A stretch of 64,000 nt of DNA from Micromonospora cremea (GCF_900143515.1 NZ_FSQT01000001.1:1922001-1986000); one strand, 5' to 3'; positions 36,901-45,193 are shown, numbered from the stretch's first letter. Made by a program: numbers and translations. Notes: generated by a model from the letters alone, not told the origin.

Positions 36901-37609
36901 CGACGTCCCAGGCGTCGGAGTCCCCGCCGCCGGACGCGTCCGCGGCGACCGCGCCGCCGGCCGCGAGCACGGTGACCAGCAACGCGTCGCAGCGGGCGAA
37001 GAGCCCGAGGGGGCCGGCGCCGGTGGTCAGCCCGCGTAGCGAGCCGCAGAAGATCGGCAGCGGGTTGCCGCCGGCCGCCCGCACCGCGTCGGCCAGCACG
37101 TCGACGAAGCCGGTGTTGCCGGCCAGCGCGTGCGCCCGGTAGAAGACGATTCCCACCGTGGGCCGGTCCGACTCCGCCGGGTGGTCGCCGTGCACGCCGT
37201 ATGCCGGGGTGGGCGCGGGCGGGGCGAAACCCTCGCCGGTGAGCAGCACCGTGTCGGAGAGGAACCGGGCCAGTTGCCCCAGGTTCTCCGGACCGCCCTC
37301 GACCAGGTACGCCAGCGCCTCGGTGACCACACCGGACGGCACGGTGGAGACGGCCATCAGCTCCGCGTCGGGCACCGCCTCGCCGCCGAGCACCACCGTC
37401 GGCAGGCCGGTGGCGAGCACCTGGGCGAGGCCGTCCGGCCATGCCTGCCGGCCTCCGAGCAGGCGTACGACGACGAGGTCCACCCCGTCGAGCAGGGCGG
37501 GCACCTCGTCGGCGGCGACCCGCGCGGGATTGGCCAGGCGGTAGTCGGTGCCGCTGGCGCGGGCGGCCAGCAGGTCGGTGTCGGCGGTGGAGAGCAGCAG
37601 GATGCGCAC
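33941..37609 (-). CDS. cobN: cobaltochelatase subunit CobN
   Basis: The 1222-aa large subunit of the ATP-dependent cobaltochelatase starts at GTG 37609 with GGAG nearby. It has the family's N-terminal flavodoxin-like start [15 protein letters not shown] and the core block [47 protein letters not shown], with its conserved His residues, and the C-terminal [37 protein letters not shown] and [16 protein letters not shown] follow. It binds the corrin ring and cobalt. It is the first large gene after the riboswitch and is coupled to the ChlID-type motor by an ATGA overlap, so both chelatase parts are made together. Confidence 0.96.
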   Translation of the reverse strand: MRILLLSTADTDLLAARASGTDYRLANPARVAADEVPALLDGVDLVVVRLLGGRQAWPDGLAQVLATGLPTVVLGGEAVPDAELMAVSTVPSGVVTEALAYLVEGGPENLGQLARFLSDTVLLTGEGFAPPAPTPAYGVHGDHPAESDRPTVGIVFYRAHALAGNTGFVDVLADAVRAAGGNPLPIFCGSLRGLTTGAGPLGLFARCDALLVTVLAAGGAVAADASGGGDSDAWDVGVLAALDVPIIQALCLTSTREQWAGSDAGMSPLDAAMQVAIPEFDGRIVTVPFSFKRIDADGLSVYAADEERAARVAGIAVRHARLRYVPNADKRIAVVLSSYPTKHSRVGNAVGLDTPVSAVRLLAALADAGYHLGDTPVPDDGDALIHALIAAGGHDVEWLTPEQLAAAEARVPGVTYRRWFEQVPGALRERMLAHWGEPPGELYTDGGDIVLAGLRFGNVVLLIQPPRGFGENPIAIYHDPDLPPSHHYLAAYRWLAAPVADGGFGADAVVHLGKHGTLEWLPGKGLGLAADCAPDAVLGDLPLVYPFIVNDPGEGTQAKRRAHAVVIDHLVPPMARAETYGDLAKLEQLLDEYATVQALDPAKVPTVRAQIWDLVRAAELHHDLNADAMPDADDFDDFVLHLDGYLCEVKDVQIRDGLHILADAPTGEPRVNLVLAVLRAPQIWGGTRALPGLRQALAAAYGLDEQELLASPGQRLTLPAALTDVADGPAGTAADAVDLIEALARRLVVGMETLGWTAEAVDAVVEEVTGRPIPDVAAVLRFAATELVPRLDRTTDELTNTLGALDGRFVPPGPSGSPTRGLVNVLPTGRNFYSVDPKAIPSRNAWDVGVALADSLLARHLADTGEYPRSVGLTVWGTSAMRTQGDDIAEVLALLGCRPVWDDRSRRVTGIEVVPTAELGRPRVDVTVRISGFFRDAFPHVVALLDDAVRRVAALDEPDAENYVRAHVAADLAEHGDERRATARIFGSKPGAYGAGLLPLIDARTWRSDADLAEVYAVWGGYAYGRGLDGREARADMERSFARIAVAVKNQDTREHDIVDSDDYFQYHGGMVAMVRHLTGASPQAYVGDSAMPHDVRTRTLGEETRRVFRARVVNPKWIAAMRRHGYKGAFELAATVDYLFGYDATAGVVDDWMYEHLAAAYLFDETTREFLERSNPWALRGITERLLEAADRGLWAEPEPATLDRLRDTYLASEGDLEDRA

Positions 37610-37748
37610 GGAGGACTCCGGAGAGTGACGCCCGGACCGCCACGGGGCGGCCTGGACGAAGTGGGTGGGTGCGGCGTCAGCGGGTACGACGAGCCGGCCA
37701 GGTCACCGACGCGGGCGTCGGGGAACGGTCAGCGCGGCGACGCGCAGC

Positions 37749-37889
37749 TCAGCGGTGCCGGTGGCCGGCGCGGCCGACAGCCCGGGGCAGGTCGGTACGA
37801 CCGGGGCCGGGTGCAGCGGTGGGAGCGGCGGAGCGTCCGCCGTACGGATCATGACGATGTTCGTCGATGAAAGAGACGCCGTGCGTCAT
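37749..37889 (-). CDS. 46-aa His-rich peptide behind the cobalamin riboswitch
   Basis: ATG 37889 has a strong GAGGAGGA ribosome site five bases upstream, and the short frame ends 140 bases before cobN. The peptide begins MTHGVSFIDEHRHDPYGG and ends in GHRHR, with six His among 46 residues, and has no membrane helix. It is not CbtB, which is membrane-bound. It may be a leader peptide, a cobalt-binding microprotein, or only a spacer frame. Position and ribosome site are the evidence; no family is recognised. Confidence 0.5.
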   Translation of the reverse strand: MTHGVSFIDEHRHDPYGGRSAAPTAAPGPGRTDLPRAVGRAGHRHR

Positions 37890-37927
37890 CGGGTCCTCCT
37901 CGGGTGTCCACGCCCTGGGGCACATCC

Positions 37928-38078
37928 CGACGGCCGAAGTATCCTGGCTTCCGGATCGACGCTCTCCCCCGGCCTTCCAACCGCAGACACACGGCCGTGA
38001 CTCACGAGGGGGGATCACTCCCCGGTGACAGTGGCGGGACCGCGTCGGAATCACACCGACTTCCTTCACTGCCGTCAG
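37928..38078 (-). promoter_or_regulatory. cobalamin riboswitch
   Basis: Read on the minus strand, the element contains GAAGGAAGTCGGTG, then TCCGACGCGGTCCC, followed directly by the B12 box GCCACTGTCAC. Further 3' is GAAGCCAGGATAC, the other highly conserved block. GACGGC/GCCGTC at the ends can form P1. This order is that of the AdoCbl riboswitch. It sits about 25 bases before the ribosome site of the His-rich peptide and 320 bases before cobN, and should shut down the operon when cobalamin is plentiful. Confidence 0.93.
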
Positions 38079-38099
38079 GCCGCGAATGCTGCCACACCC

Positions 38100-38593
38100 G
38101 TCCGTCGCCGGTCAACGCCGGCCCCGGCACCGCCGAGCTGGTGCCAGCCATCGATATCTGACCGTTGATGGATGCTCGAACGCCAGCATCGGAATGCCCC
38201 GGTCAATGCGACACGTCCTTTGCTCTGCTTCATCCAGCGCAACAGTGACGACGCCTTTTCGTTGCGTCCGGGTAAGCAGAGCAAAGGACGCGCACACGTA
38301 CTCCGGCCTGCCCCGATCGTCTGACAGGGCGGCGGCTCGCGGCCCGGTCGACCAGGGTCAGCGAATCGCCAAGGCAGCGTCCGCGATCAATCTGGCGGCG
38401 AGGACATCGTCGCCATGCGGTTCCGCCATGTGACGGCCGCGGCGGGCGCTCTCTCGCCGGGCGATCCCGACCCGGACGCGGTCCCGGCCGGCGTCGCCAT
38501 GGTGGCCGACAGGGCGGCGGTGTGATGATCGACGCTGGGCAGAGCCCGACAGGCCGGCGGAATCCAGGCCGCGTCGACGGGTGCGGGCTGTGC
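38100..38593. other. intergenic region upstream of the cobalamin riboswitch
   Basis: About 490 bases hold the promoter region of the riboswitch transcript and a 17-bp inverted repeat (38214-38290). A 23-codon minus-strand frame (MAEPHGDDVLAARLIADAAL, 38358-38429) looks protein-like but is too short to claim as a gene. Confidence 0.5.
38214..38290. repeat. 17-bp inverted repeat with internal dyad, probable dispersed palindromic element
   Basis: CGTCCTTTGCTCTGCTT (38214-38230) is exactly complementary to 38274-38290. The 43-base interior contains a second dyad (GCGCAAC / GTTGCGT). Its composition is AT-richer than the surroundings. I associate this TTTGCTCTGCTT palindrome with Micromonospora intergenic repeats from memory. 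Confidence 0.65.
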
Positions 38594-38929
38594 TCAGCGG
38601 GCGTGGCGTTCCGGGTGGGCCCGGCTCCAGGTGCGCATCCGCTCCGGGTAGCCGGTGCGGGCCGCCTCGTACAGCGGCACCGCGTGCTTGCGCGCGATGG
38701 CGCCCGCCGCGCGGGGCGTGCCGGTCCGGCGGCGGATCCACTCGCCGTCGTGGGCGATCGCCACCACCGTGGTGTCGGTGGCGGTGGTCTCCGGCTCAAG
38801 GTAGAACTCCACCCCACGCCGGCTGGCGATGAACGCCTCGAGCGCGGCGAGGTCGTCCCGGGTCGCCTCCCGGTCCAACTTGGTCGGGGTCGCCTCGGCG
38901 CCCCGGGCCCGCCGACTGAACCAGCCCAT
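38594..38929 (-). CDS. conserved hypothetical protein (111 aa)
   Basis: ATG 38929 has GGAG upstream and gives MGWFSRRARG. The region LDREATRDDLAALEAFIASRRGVEFYLEPETTATDTTVVAIAHDGEWIRRR resembles a short actinobacterial protein of unknown function that couples a helix with a small beta sheet. AIARKHAVPLYEAARTGYPERMRTW completes it. There are no membrane segments. It is divergent from the sigma factor gene, so a link to the stress regulon is conceivable but unsupported. Confidence 0.7.
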   Translation of the reverse strand: MGWFSRRARGAEATPTKLDREATRDDLAALEAFIASRRGVEFYLEPETTATDTTVVAIAHDGEWIRRRTGTPRAAGAIARKHAVPLYEAARTGYPERMRTWSRAHPERHAR

Positions 38930-39049
38930 GCCCGACTCCTCTCCTCGACGCCCCTCCAGTGCACCACCGGATCCTGGCAATACGCTGCACGCCGGGTGGG
39001 AGTGAGCTGACCGGACCGCGGATGGAACCCGCGGCGCCCGGGCGGTGTC

Positions 39050-39634
39050 ATGAGTGTGATCCAACCGGAGGTCCCCCTGGACGACGACGACGTGCTCGTC
39101 ACCCGCGCTCGGGCAGGTGACCTGGAGGCGTACGACCTCCTGGTCGCCCGGCACACTGCGTCCGCGTACCGGACGGCGGTGCTGCTCGGCGCGGGCTCGG
39201 ACTCCGAGGACGTCATCCAGGAGGCCTTCGTGAAGGGGTACCGCAAGCTCTCCCGCTATCGGGGGGACTCGTCGTTCCGCTCCTGGCTGCTGGCGATCGT
39301 CGCCAACGAGACCCGCAACCTGCACCGGTCGCGTAGCCGCCGGGACGGCCTCGTCCTGCGCGCCGCGGCGGCGAACCCGGCGTCGGAGATCGCCGAGGAC
39401 GGCGCGGTCGGCGCGGTCCTCGCCGGGGAGCGCCGCGCCGCGCTGGTGGAGGCCCTCCGCCAACTGCCGGTACGCGACCGTGAGGTGATCGTCTGCCGGT
39501 TCCTCCTCGACCTCAGCGAGGAGGAGACGGTGGCGACGTTGGGCTGGCCCCGGGGCACGGTGAAGTCGCGGACGTCCCGGGCACTGGCGAAGCTCCGCGG
39601 CCTGCTCGACCGTGAGGGGGTCCGGCGTGGATGA
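39050..39634 (+). CDS. ECF-type RNA polymerase sigma factor
   Basis: A 194-aa sigma-70 family protein with regions 2 and 4 only. Region 2 contains DLLVARHTASAYRTAVLL, SEDVIQEAFVKGYRKL and FRSWLLAIVANETRNLHRS. Region 4 is LPVRDREVIVCRFLLDLSEEETVATLGWPRGTVKSRTSRALAKL. It binds core polymerase and directs it to stress promoters. Its stop overlaps the start of the next gene by 8 bases, and that product looks like the cognate membrane anti-sigma factor. Confidence 0.92.
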   Translation: MSVIQPEVPLDDDDVLVTRARAGDLEAYDLLVARHTASAYRTAVLLGAGSDSEDVIQEAFVKGYRKLSRYRGDSSFRSWLLAIVANETRNLHRSRSRRDGLVLRAAAANPASEIAEDGAVGAVLAGERRAALVEALRQLPVRDREVIVCRFLLDLSEEETVATLGWPRGTVKSRTSRALAKLRGLLDREGVRRG

Positions 39635-40340
39635 CCTCGAACGGGAGCTGCGCGACCTCTCTTCGTGGCTGGAGACACCCGACGCGCCCGACGTGACCGC
39701 GCGCGTGCGCGCTCGGCTCACCGCGCCCCGGCGGCGCCGGTGGCGCGCCTGGGTCGCCGCGGCGCTCGTCGCTCTGCTCGTGGCGGTGCTGCCGCCGGGG
39801 CGGGCCGCCCTCGCCGACGCCGTCGCGCAACTGCTGCGCTTCGCCGGAGTCACCGTTGTCACGTCGTCCGCCCCGGTGCTGCCCACCGGCACCCCGTCGC
39901 CGTTGCCCACGCAGCGAACCGCCGCCCTGGACGAGGCACAACGGGCGGTGCGGTTCCCGATCCGCCTACCGGCGAAGCTCGGCCCGCCCGAGCAGGTGCT
40001 GGTCGCCGATCCCGACGACACGGGCGCCTGTCGGGTGGCGACGCTGCTCTACCGCGGGGGTGCGCTGCGCGTCGACGCCTTCGATGGTCGTCTCGACGTG
40101 GCGTTCCACAAGCAGTCCAGCCGGCCGGGAGCGGAGTGGGTCCATGTCAGCGGCGGCTTCGCCGTCTGGGTCGGCGGTCCGCACGTCCTGGCCTACGTGG
40201 ACCGGTCCGGAGAGGTCCGGATGGAGACCGCCCGGCTCGCCGCCTCGACCCTGATCTGGCAGGAGGCCGACGTGAGCTACCGGCTTGAAGGCGACCTCAC
40301 CAAGGCCGAGGCGATCGAGATCGCCAGATCGCTGGACTAG
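39627..40340 (+). CDS. membrane-anchored protein, probable cognate anti-sigma factor
   Basis: GTG 39627, overlapping the sigma gene, gives 237 aa. An N-terminal cytoplasmic segment (DDLERELRDLSSWLETPDAPDVTARVRARL) precedes one membrane helix (WVAAALVALLVAVLPPG, about residues 46-64). An extracytoplasmic domain of about 150 residues has LDEAQRAVRFPIRLPAKLG, GGFAVWVGGP and LEGDLTKAEAIEIARSL, resembling the sensor domains of anti-sigma factors. There is no HxxxCxxC zinc motif, so it is not a ZAS protein. The role is inferred from position and topology. Confidence 0.75.
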   Translation: MDDLERELRDLSSWLETPDAPDVTARVRARLTAPRRRRWRAWVAAALVALLVAVLPPGRAALADAVAQLLRFAGVTVVTSSAPVLPTGTPSPLPTQRTAALDEAQRAVRFPIRLPAKLGPPEQVLVADPDDTGACRVATLLYRGGALRVDAFDGRLDVAFHKQSSRPGAEWVHVSGGFAVWVGGPHVLAYVDRSGEVRMETARLAASTLIWQEADVSYRLEGDLTKAEAIEIARSLD

Positions 40341-40442
40341 GTGTACCGCCCAGGGAGGCGCGGATCGGGAACCTGGCGGGCGCGTCCGGTGTCTTGATGG
40401 TGCGACACACGTTCCGAGTCCTCGACATCCGGAAGGGGCGAG

Positions 40443-40946
40443 ATGGGTTCATGGGGCAGGTTGATGATGGGGTCGGTGCTCCTGCTGACGGCGTGCACGA
40501 CAGCCGGTCGGTCGGCCACGCCGGTCGACGCGCCGACCAGCACGGCCTCCGCGACCGCCGCGACGAGTTGCGGCTCGCGGATCGAGACGGGGTCCCTGCC
40601 CGACTGGGCCGCCGGCGGGTTCAGCGGGGACGCCCGGGGCCCGCACGTCTTCGGCGCCAAGGGCGACATCGTGGCGGTGCTGTTCGCCCACCCGCTGGCG
40701 CAGGTCAGACAGGACGGGTCGAACAACAAGATCCTGTGGGTGTCCCGCACTGCCTCGACGTCGCCGGACGACCTGGCGATCACCGCGACGCTGCACGGCA
40801 CCGACACCAGGGTGACCCGGGAGGTCGCCGGCGGTCCGGGTCCGTCGATCATCGACATGCCGCGCGCGGGTTGCTGGCACCTCGAGCTCCGCTGGTCCGG
40901 GCACACCGACACGATGGACCTGGTCTACGCCGACCGGCTGCCCTAG
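40443..40946 (+). CDS. secreted lipoprotein (167 aa)
   Basis: ATG 40443 follows GAAGGGG. A short signal peptide ends in the lipobox LLTAC (Cys18), so the mature protein should be lipid-anchored outside the membrane. A Thr/Ala/Ser-rich linker follows. The folded part includes SLPDWAAGGFSGDARGPHVFGAKGDIVAVLF and ends with AGCWHLELRWSGHTDTMDLVYA, a small beta-sandwich pattern common in actinobacterial lipoproteins of unknown role. It lies 100 bases after the anti-sigma gene and may be in its regulon. Confidence 0.75.
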   Translation: MGSWGRLMMGSVLLLTACTTAGRSATPVDAPTSTASATAATSCGSRIETGSLPDWAAGGFSGDARGPHVFGAKGDIVAVLFAHPLAQVRQDGSNNKILWVSRTASTSPDDLAITATLHGTDTRVTREVAGGPGPSIIDMPRAGCWHLELRWSGHTDTMDLVYADRLP

Positions 40947-40985
40947 GTGTTCCGTCCATCGGACAGAACACCTAGGCTGCGCGGC
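40942..40985 (+). promoter_or_regulatory. palindrome overlapping a leaderless -10 box
   Basis: CCTAGGTGTTC (40942-40952) and its exact complement (40966-40976) enclose a further GTCC/GGAC pair with an ATC loop. The right arm overlaps a TAGGCT -10 box (40973-40978) placed seven bases before GTG 40986. It may be the terminator of the lipoprotein gene, an operator of the next gene, or both. Confidence 0.5.
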
Positions 40986-41741
40986 GTGCCCGAGGACGTG
41001 CGGGAGTCGGCGGCCCGCAACAACGCCGAATGGTGCGCCGTGGTCTGCGGCAGCCATGGGCTGGCCGGCCGGACCGACGGCTACGCCTGGTCGGTTCCCC
41101 GCCGCTCCCCCACCTGGTACCCGGACGCGGTCACGCTGCGCCCCGGCGTCGACGCCGACGCCCTGCTGGCCCGGATCGACGCCGGGCCCGGCGCCTCGGT
41201 GAAGGACAGCTTCGCCGACCTCGACCTGTCCCGGTACGGCTTCCGGGTGCTCTTCGACGCACAGTGGATCCGCGGACCATCGCTGGACCCGCCCACCGGC
41301 GCTCCGCTGACCCCGGTCACCACGCCGACGCAACTCGCCACCTGGGCGGCGGCGCACGGTGGCGGGACGCTGTTCCGGCCGGCCCTGCTGGCCGATCCGC
41401 GGGTGCGGATACTGGCCCGGTACGACGACCGGGGCACGGTCGTGGGCGGCGCGGTGGTCAGCGGCGACACCGTGTACGGGGTCTCCAACCTCTTCGCCCA
41501 CGGAGTCGACCCCAGCGAGATCTGGCACGGCGTCCTCGCCACCGTGCCCCGGGTACCGCTGGTCGGCTACGAATCCGGGCCGGATCTGACCCCAGCCCAG
41601 GCGGCGGGCTTCACCCGACAGGGCCCCCTCCGCGTCTGGCTCCACCCCCCCAACCCCGGTGATCATGAAGTTGGCGTCCTCGCCACCGGCGTGTCGCGCC
41701 GCCAACTTCATGAACACCGAGGCAGAACCGGGGTCAGGTGA
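40986..41741 (+). CDS. conserved protein with GNAT-like C-terminal region
   Basis: GTG 40986 (VPEDVRESAARNNAEWCAVVC) is preferred to the in-frame upstream start because of the -10 box. The 251-aa protein has a mixed alpha/beta N-terminal half and a C-terminal half resembling an acetyltransferase fold: RILARYDDRGTVVGGAVVSGD, GVSNLF and VPLVGYESGPDLTPAQAAGFTRQGPLRVWL. The last 25 or so residues are encoded by a palindromic repeat (41658-41718), so the natural end has probably been replaced. Its stop overlaps that of the convergent aldo/keto reductase by 8 bases. Confidence 0.65.
   Translation: MPEDVRESAARNNAEWCAVVCGSHGLAGRTDGYAWSVPRRSPTWYPDAVTLRPGVDADALLARIDAGPGASVKDSFADLDLSRYGFRVLFDAQWIRGPSLDPPTGAPLTPVTTPTQLATWAAAHGGGTLFRPALLADPRVRILARYDDRGTVVGGAVVSGDTVYGVSNLFAHGVDPSEIWHGVLATVPRVPLVGYESGPDLTPAQAAGFTRQGPLRVWLHPPNPGDHEVGVLATGVSRRQLHEHRGRTGVR
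41658..41718. repeat. 19-bp imperfect inverted repeat inside a gene end
   Basis: TCATGAAGTTGGCG (41663-41676) is exactly complementary to 41700-41713. With flanking bases the arms reach 19 bp with two mismatches. It lies where two genes converge and encodes the C-terminus of the plus-strand gene. I recall ATCATGAAGTTG palindromes as frequent Micromonospora intergenic elements. Confidence 0.65.
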
Positions 41742-42630
41742 GGAGGGCCAGGTCTTCGGGGGTCAGGCGGAGGGCGGCGGCGGCGATGTTCGCGGTCAGG
41801 TGCGCCGGGTCGCCGGTGCCGGGGATGGCCAGCACGTGCGGCCCCTGGTGCAGGGTCCAGGCCAGGCGTACCTGGTGCGGGGTGACGCCGTGGGCCCGGG
41901 CGACGGCCCGAACGGCCTCGCCCTGCTCGGGGCTCGCGCCCGCCTCCCGGCCGCTGCCGGCAAGCGCGAAGAATGGCACGTAGGCGATTCCCCGCTCGCC
42001 GCAGACGCGGACGAACTCGTCCTGCTCCCGGTAGGCGTCCACCCCGTAGTTGTTCTGCACGCAGACCACCGGCGCGATGTCCGCCACCTCCTCCAGCCGT
42101 TCGGGCCGAATGTTGGAGAGCCCGAGGTGCCGGATCAGCCCGGCGGCGCGCAGCTCGGCCAGGGCGCCGAACCGCTCGGTGAGCGGCACCGGGCCGGACC
42201 CCCGGCCGTGCCGCAGGTTCACCACGTCCAGGCAGTCCAGGCCGAGCCGACGCAGGTTCTCCTCCACCTGAGCGCGCAACTGCGCCGGGGTGAGCGCTTC
42301 GGTGAAGCCGGACACCGGGTCGTACCCGAAGCCGACCTTGGTGACGATCACCAGATCCTCGGGGTACGGGGCGAGCGCCGCCCGGATCAGCTCGGTGGCG
42401 TACCGCGCCGGGCCGGTGCCCACCCCCAGGGTCCCGCCGGGCGAGACGTAGAAGGCGGCGGTGTCGATGTGGTTGACACCCAGCTCCACGGCGCGGCGCA
42501 GCAGGGCGATCGCCCGGTCGCGGTCCGGATTGGCGGTGATCCGCATGGAGCCGAAGCCCATCCGGCGCACCGCGCGGTCACCAAGGGTCCAGCTGCCCGC
42601 CGCGGCGGCGGTGATCGAGTCGGTAGGCAT
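41734..42630 (-). CDS. aldo/keto reductase
   Basis: A 298-aa (beta/alpha)8 NADPH-dependent oxidoreductase. RRMGFGSMRI opens the barrel, and NHIDTAAFYVSP holds the catalytic Asp and Tyr. The Lys is in VIVTKVGFG; the usual active-site His position reads LDVVNLRHG. SNIRPERLEEV and VQNNYGVD follow, then the C-terminal cofactor block AIPGTGDPAHLTANIAAA. It is typical of the large group of actinobacterial reductases with unknown carbonyl substrate. It stands alone. Confidence 0.88.
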   Translation of the reverse strand: MPTDSITAAAAGSWTLGDRAVRRMGFGSMRITANPDRDRAIALLRRAVELGVNHIDTAAFYVSPGGTLGVGTGPARYATELIRAALAPYPEDLVIVTKVGFGYDPVSGFTEALTPAQLRAQVEENLRRLGLDCLDVVNLRHGRGSGPVPLTERFGALAELRAAGLIRHLGLSNIRPERLEEVADIAPVVCVQNNYGVDAYREQDEFVRVCGERGIAYVPFFALAGSGREAGASPEQGEAVRAVARAHGVTPHQVRLAWTLHQGPHVLAIPGTGDPAHLTANIAAAALRLTPEDLALLT

Positions 42631-42703
42631 CGGGCGACCGTAGCCAGCCGGGGCGCGCGGCGCAGTCGGCCGCGCGCCCGATACCGCTCGGCGGCGTTCC
42701 TTG

Positions 42704-43969
42704 TTAGTTTTTCTGTGCTGGCGGGGTCGGTTCGGCGGCGCCCGGCGGGCGCAGCACCGGCACCAGCGCCAGCGTCGGCAGCAGCAGCAACGGCACCACC
42801 AGCAGCGCGTGCAGGATGCCGACCCGGTCGCCGAGCAACCCCAGCAGCGGTGGCCCGCCCAGGAACGCGGTGTAGCCGATCACCGCGACCACGCTGACCC
42901 GGACGGGCGCGTGCGCCTCCTCGTCGGCCGCCGCGCTCATCCCGACCGGGAAGCCCAGCGACGCGCCGAGTCCCCAGAGCGCGACGCCGACGATGGCCAC
43001 CGGCCCCGAGCCGGCCAGCACGGCCAGGCCCGCGCCGAACGCGGCGAGCAGGACGGTGCCGGTGAGCACCGGCACGCGACCCCACCGGTCCAGCGCGACC
43101 GTGCCGGCGGTACGCCCGAGAGTCATGCCGACGACGAAGACGCCGAAGACCGCCGCGCCGGCCGCCTCGCTCACGTCGCGGCCATCGACGAAGGCCACCG
43201 CCAGCCAGTCGTTGGCGCTGCCCTCGGTGAAGGCCGCCACCAGCACGAAGAGCCCGATCAGCAGGGTGCGCGGCTCTCGCCAGGCGGCGAGCTGGGCGCG
43301 GCGGCGAGCGCGCGGACCGGCGTCCGCCGTACCCTCCGCCTGATCGACGACCGGCTGGGGCAGGAACGCCCGCGCGCCGAGCACGGTGCCGGCCAGCACC
43401 ACCACCGCCACACCGGCGAGATGCGTGCCGACGGGCAGGTCGAACCGGGCCGCCCCGGCCCCGAGCGCCGCGCCCGCCACCGAACCGAGGCTCCAGGCCG
43501 CGTGGAAGCGGGGCATGACGGTACGCCGCAGGCGCCGCTCCACCGCCGCGCCCTCGACATTCATCGCCACGTCGCAGGCGCCGGAGCCGTACCCGAACGC
43601 GGCCAGGCCCACCGCGACGACGACGACCGAACCGGCCACCGTGGCGCCCAGCCCGGCGACGGTCAGGCCGACCGCGACCAGCACGGTGGCGAGCGTCACG
43701 GTGCGGGCCGCGCCGAGACGCTGGGCGAGCAGGCCGGAGGTGGGCATGGCGAGCAGCGCGCCGACGCTCATCGCGAGCAGCAGCAGCCCGAGCCGGCCGG
43801 CGGAGAGGTCCAACGCCTCGCGGACCGCCGGCACCCGGGAGAACCAGCTGCCGACCGCCAGCCCGTTGAGGGTGAACACGACGGCCACGCCGTTGCGGGC
43901 GGTCCGCACGGCCCGGGAGGGCGCGGGGGCGGTGGCCGAGGGGACGGGCGGACTGGTGGCGGCGCTCAC
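42704..43969 (-). CDS. MFS transporter
   Basis: A 421-aa protein with twelve helices, starting at GTG 43969 behind GAGGAA. It opens with a polar Pro/Ala leader and VRTARNGVAVVFTLNGLAVGSWFSRVPAVREAL. The central block FGYGSGACDVAMNVEGAAVERRL and FHAAWSLGSVAGAALGAGAA is typical of the FucP/YbjJ-like family of sugar-type or drug exporters. A divergent LacI-family gene and the operator between them suggest sugar-responsive control, so a carbohydrate or glycoside substrate is a reasonable guess. Confidence 0.85.
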   Translation of the reverse strand: MSAATSPPVPSATAPAPSRAVRTARNGVAVVFTLNGLAVGSWFSRVPAVREALDLSAGRLGLLLLAMSVGALLAMPTSGLLAQRLGAARTVTLATVLVAVGLTVAGLGATVAGSVVVVAVGLAAFGYGSGACDVAMNVEGAAVERRLRRTVMPRFHAAWSLGSVAGAALGAGAARFDLPVGTHLAGVAVVVLAGTVLGARAFLPQPVVDQAEGTADAGPRARRRAQLAAWREPRTLLIGLFVLVAAFTEGSANDWLAVAFVDGRDVSEAAGAAVFGVFVVGMTLGRTAGTVALDRWGRVPVLTGTVLLAAFGAGLAVLAGSGPVAIVGVALWGLGASLGFPVGMSAAADEEAHAPVRVSVVAVIGYTAFLGGPPLLGLLGDRVGILHALLVVPLLLLPTLALVPVLRPPGAAEPTPPAQKN

Positions 43970-44018
43970 GGGGACGGTTCCTCTTCCTCGGGGTGATCTC
44001 CTGGCACGATCGCACACC

Positions 44019-44032
44019 TGAGAGCGCTTCCA
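44019..44032. promoter_or_regulatory. LacI-family operator
   Basis: TGAGAGCGCTTCCA is a near-perfect dyad around AGCGCT, the central core of LacI/GalR/CebR operators. It lies 50 bases upstream of the MFS start and about 100 bases upstream of the divergent lacI-type gene. Confidence 0.75.
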
Positions 44033-44133
44033 CCACAACCGGGGTGACCGCCCCTTACCGCCGGTGACCCGGGCGGGGCATGATGCCGGACAGGCGTCCG
44101 TCCGCCCGGACGGGCGGTCGGGGGGAGACAACG

Positions 44134-45123
44134 ATGACGGCAGCGGCACACCGACCGGCCACGCTGGAGGACGTCGCGCGGGCCGCCGGGGTGTCCCGGT
44201 CCACGGCCTCACGGGTGATCGCCGGGACCGGGTTCGCCTCGCCGGCCGCCCGGGAGCAGGTCGCGGCGGCCGCCGACCGGCTCGGCTACGTGCCCAACCC
44301 GGCCGCCCGGGCACTGGTCCGCGGCGGCGGCGTACGGCTGGTGGTCGCGGTCGCCGGGCCCAGCGCGGCGGTGCTGGACGACCCGTACGTGCACCGGGTG
44401 GTCGGCTCGGCGGCCCGGGTCTGCGCGCCGGCCGCCATCGGGGTGGCGCTGCACTGGCTCCCGCTGAACGAGCCGAACAGCCTGGACCAGCTCGCCGGCG
44501 ACGGCAGCGTGTGCGGGGTGGTGCTGGTGAACACCACCGAAGAGCTGCTGGACGCCGTGCCGCGGTCGCTGCGCGGCCGAATCGCCTCGATCGGCATCGG
44601 CTCGGCCACCGTCCCGTCGTTCGACGTCGACAACGGCGCCGGCGCCGACGAGGTGCTGCGCCACGTGTACGCCAGCGGTCGCCGCCGGATCGCCATGGTG
44701 ACCGGCCCCCGCTGGCTGCCGTGCTCCCAACGGCCGGTGCAGGCGTACCGCCGGCTGATGCGCCAGGCGGGGCTGCCGGAGCGGGTGCTGCCCGGGGACT
44801 TCACCGCGGCGAGCGGCCGCGCGGCGGCCGGCGAGGCGTTGCGCCGCTGGCCGGACCTCGACGCGGTCTACGCGATCAGCGACGAGACCGCGCTCGGGGT
44901 GATCGCGGCGCTGCGCGACGGTGGGGTGCGGGTGCCCGGCGACGTCGCGGTGGCCGGCTTCGACGACATTCCGCTGGCCGGGATGACCGCCCCCGCGCTG
45001 ACCACCGCGAGCCACCCGGTGGGCCGGATCGCCGCCGCCGCGGCCACGGCTGTGCTGGACCGGCGCCCGGCCGCGCCGGTGACCCTCTTCCCGTCCGTCC
45101 TGGTGGCCCGCGACAGCGCCTGA
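44134..45123 (+). CDS. LacI-family transcriptional regulator
   Basis: A 329-aa repressor starting at ATG 44134 behind GGGGGAG. The DNA-binding head is TLEDVARAAGVSRSTASRVI, with the hinge helix in NPAARALV. The periplasmic-binding-protein-like effector domain follows: VVAVAGPSAAVLDDPYVHRVV, SFDVDNGAGADEVLRHVYASGRRRIAMVTGP and VYAISDETALGVIAALRDGGVRVPGDVAVAGFDDIPLAG. A sugar is the likely inducer. The adjacent operator and divergent MFS gene form a self-contained control unit. Confidence 0.92.
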   Translation: MTAAAHRPATLEDVARAAGVSRSTASRVIAGTGFASPAAREQVAAAADRLGYVPNPAARALVRGGGVRLVVAVAGPSAAVLDDPYVHRVVGSAARVCAPAAIGVALHWLPLNEPNSLDQLAGDGSVCGVVLVNTTEELLDAVPRSLRGRIASIGIGSATVPSFDVDNGAGADEVLRHVYASGRRRIAMVTGPRWLPCSQRPVQAYRRLMRQAGLPERVLPGDFTAASGRAAAGEALRRWPDLDAVYAISDETALGVIAALRDGGVRVPGDVAVAGFDDIPLAGMTAPALTTASHPVGRIAAAAATAVLDRRPAAPVTLFPSVLVARDSA

Positions 45124-45193
45124 CCCGCTGCCGACGGTTAACCTGCGGCGGGCCGGGTAACCGCGGCGCACACCCCGCCGACAGCGAGGAGCC

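Noticed and set aside
38358..38429. 23-codon frame MAEPHGDDVLAARLIADAAL
   Set aside because: Protein-like but too short, without a supporting ribosome site or neighbour.
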